Shown here piece after piece: positions 49,636 through 50,136 of a stretch of 50,136 bases of DNA. The notes beneath the pieces are model-generated. The model did no database searches and was not told where the DNA came from. It saw only the letters and a program-made list of their open reading frames with translations. A program made the position numbers and the translations under genes. This stretch comes from Emticicia sp. (GTDB lineage: Bacteria > Bacteroidota > Bacteroidia > Cytophagales > Spirosomataceae). The stretch is from the NCBI GenBank assembly GCA_023254245.1, contig JALQYE010000007.1:1-50136 (forward strand), written 5' to 3'. How positions within the stretch are numbered: the first letter of the stretch is position 1; every line of letters begins with the position of its first letter.

Positions 49636-50136
49636 CTAACGTCGTTTTTTTCTACTACTTTCTTCGTCCTCTTCCTCTTCTTCGTCCTCTTCCTCTTCTT
49701 CGTCCTCCTCCTCGTCTTCCTCCTCCTCCTCCTCCTCGTCTTCCTCTTCTTCCTCTTCTTCCTCTTCTTCACTGTCACCGTAGGTAAAGCTATAATTTTC
49801 TTCTATGGCATATTCTTCACAAAGGGCTTCTAAGTCGGCAATAAAATCGTCTGGATTTTCGGTTAGAATTTCAAAATTATTAATGTAAGTATATTCTACT
49901 CCATCTTCCTCTTGTGCTTCATAGTCGAAATAGAAATCTTCGTCGCTTTCAACATATTCCATGCAGAGTTCTTCTAATTTTGTGGCAAATTCTTCTGTAT
50001 CCTCTGTTTCAATCCAAAAATCAGTTACGTAAATCATCCCATCAACAGCAAAATTAGACTCTTCAGAGTCATCCCAAACCCCTTCGCTGAAATCAAGGTT
50101 TTCAACCGATTTGATTATCCAAGAGTCATGACCATT
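49636..50136 (-). CDS. Partial protein with LCxEY repeats and a long Asp/Glu tail
   Basis: The frame is open from the right edge of the window to the TAG at 49636, so at least 166 residues are visible. The ATG at 50037 is probably internal, because the upstream codons (reading NGHDSWIIKSVENLDFSEGVWDDSEE) are protein-like and uninterrupted. Two repeats are seen, each about 40 residues: DFWIETEDTEEFATKLEELCMEY and NFEILTENPDDFIADLEALCEEY, followed by acidic linker sequence. The C-terminus is a run of about 40 Glu/Asp closed by SSRKKRR. No known family is recognised. The acidic tail resembles charged low-complexity tails but has no assigned function. Confidence 0.7.
   Translation of the reverse strand, partial: NGHDSWIIKSVENLDFSEGVWDDSEESNFAVDGMIYVTDFWIETEDTEEFATKLEELCMEYVESDEDFYFDYEAQEEDGVEYTYINNFEILTENPDDFIADLEALCEEYAIEENYSFTYGDSEEEEEEEEEEDEEEEEEEDEEEDEEEEEDEEEEEDEESSRKKRR

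Noticed and set aside
49599-49787. Plus-strand Pro/Leu/Arg-rich frame
   Set aside because: It is the antisense of the Glu/Asp-rich tail of the minus-strand gene. Composition follows from the GAA/GAG/GAC runs.

Overview
The window reads as a chromosomal segment of an AT-rich member of the Bacteroidota, most likely order Cytophagales. The support is a SusC-like TonB-dependent receptor with a carboxypeptidase-like N-terminal extension, an OmpA protein with PD40 repeats, double-glycine leader peptides beside a C39 ABC exporter, promoters of the TTTG-N19-21-TAnnTTTG type, few Shine-Dalgarno sites, and a tmRNA tag read as GNTSYAMAA. The genus cannot be fixed from the sequence alone.

Layout. 1-1.7 kb: a small outer-membrane protein and an intact IS5-family element. 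1.6-5.2 kb: polyprenyl-phosphate GlcNAc-1-phosphate transferase, a WcaF-type acetyltransferase, an unusual yeast-like prephenate dehydrogenase and a DUF486 membrane protein. 5.2-12 kb: a peptide-export island, all on the minus strand, with one decayed and three intact double-glycine precursors rich in Cys, Pro and Thr, then a C39-peptidase ABC exporter, a TolC-like protein and an HlyD-like adaptor. 12-21 kb: a metal-ligand-less amidohydrolase, a methyltransferase/GNAT pair, a TonB receptor and a two-domain amidohydrolase. 21-24.3 kb: pabB-pabC-flavin monooxygenase operon and a small secreted protein. 24.4-31.8 kb: PQQ quinoprotein with cytochrome c domain, a 1094-residue secreted protein with an internal duplication, and PD40-OmpA. 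31.8-32.5 kb: a gene-poor stretch with two possible small ORFs and a terminator. 32.5-35.4 kb: hisG, a Uma2-family nuclease and hisD. 35.4-41.9 kb: galM, a PNPOx-like flavoprotein, tmRNA, a di-haem peroxidase, tex and a CxxC lipoprotein. 41.9-50.1 kb: a BaiN-type flavoprotein, DUF1801, a sodium:solute symporter, a tyrosine recombinase lacking the first catalytic Arg, pdxA, a 2-hydroxyacid dehydrogenase, a GH140-like hydrolase, and a partial very acidic protein running off the right edge.

The strongest candidate for an undescribed system is the peptide-export island at 5.2-11.6 kb. The three precursors share a 20-residue leader ending in GG. Their 61-75-residue cores are built from Cys-Pro-Thr units plus an alternating Phe/Ser segment. 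They lie upstream of, and in the same direction as, a complete transport set that would cut after GG and carry the products across both membranes. I see no lanthipeptide, radical-SAM, YcaO or ATP-grasp enzyme in the window. The mature products are therefore either unmodified (for example disulfide-linked) or modified by enzymes encoded elsewhere.
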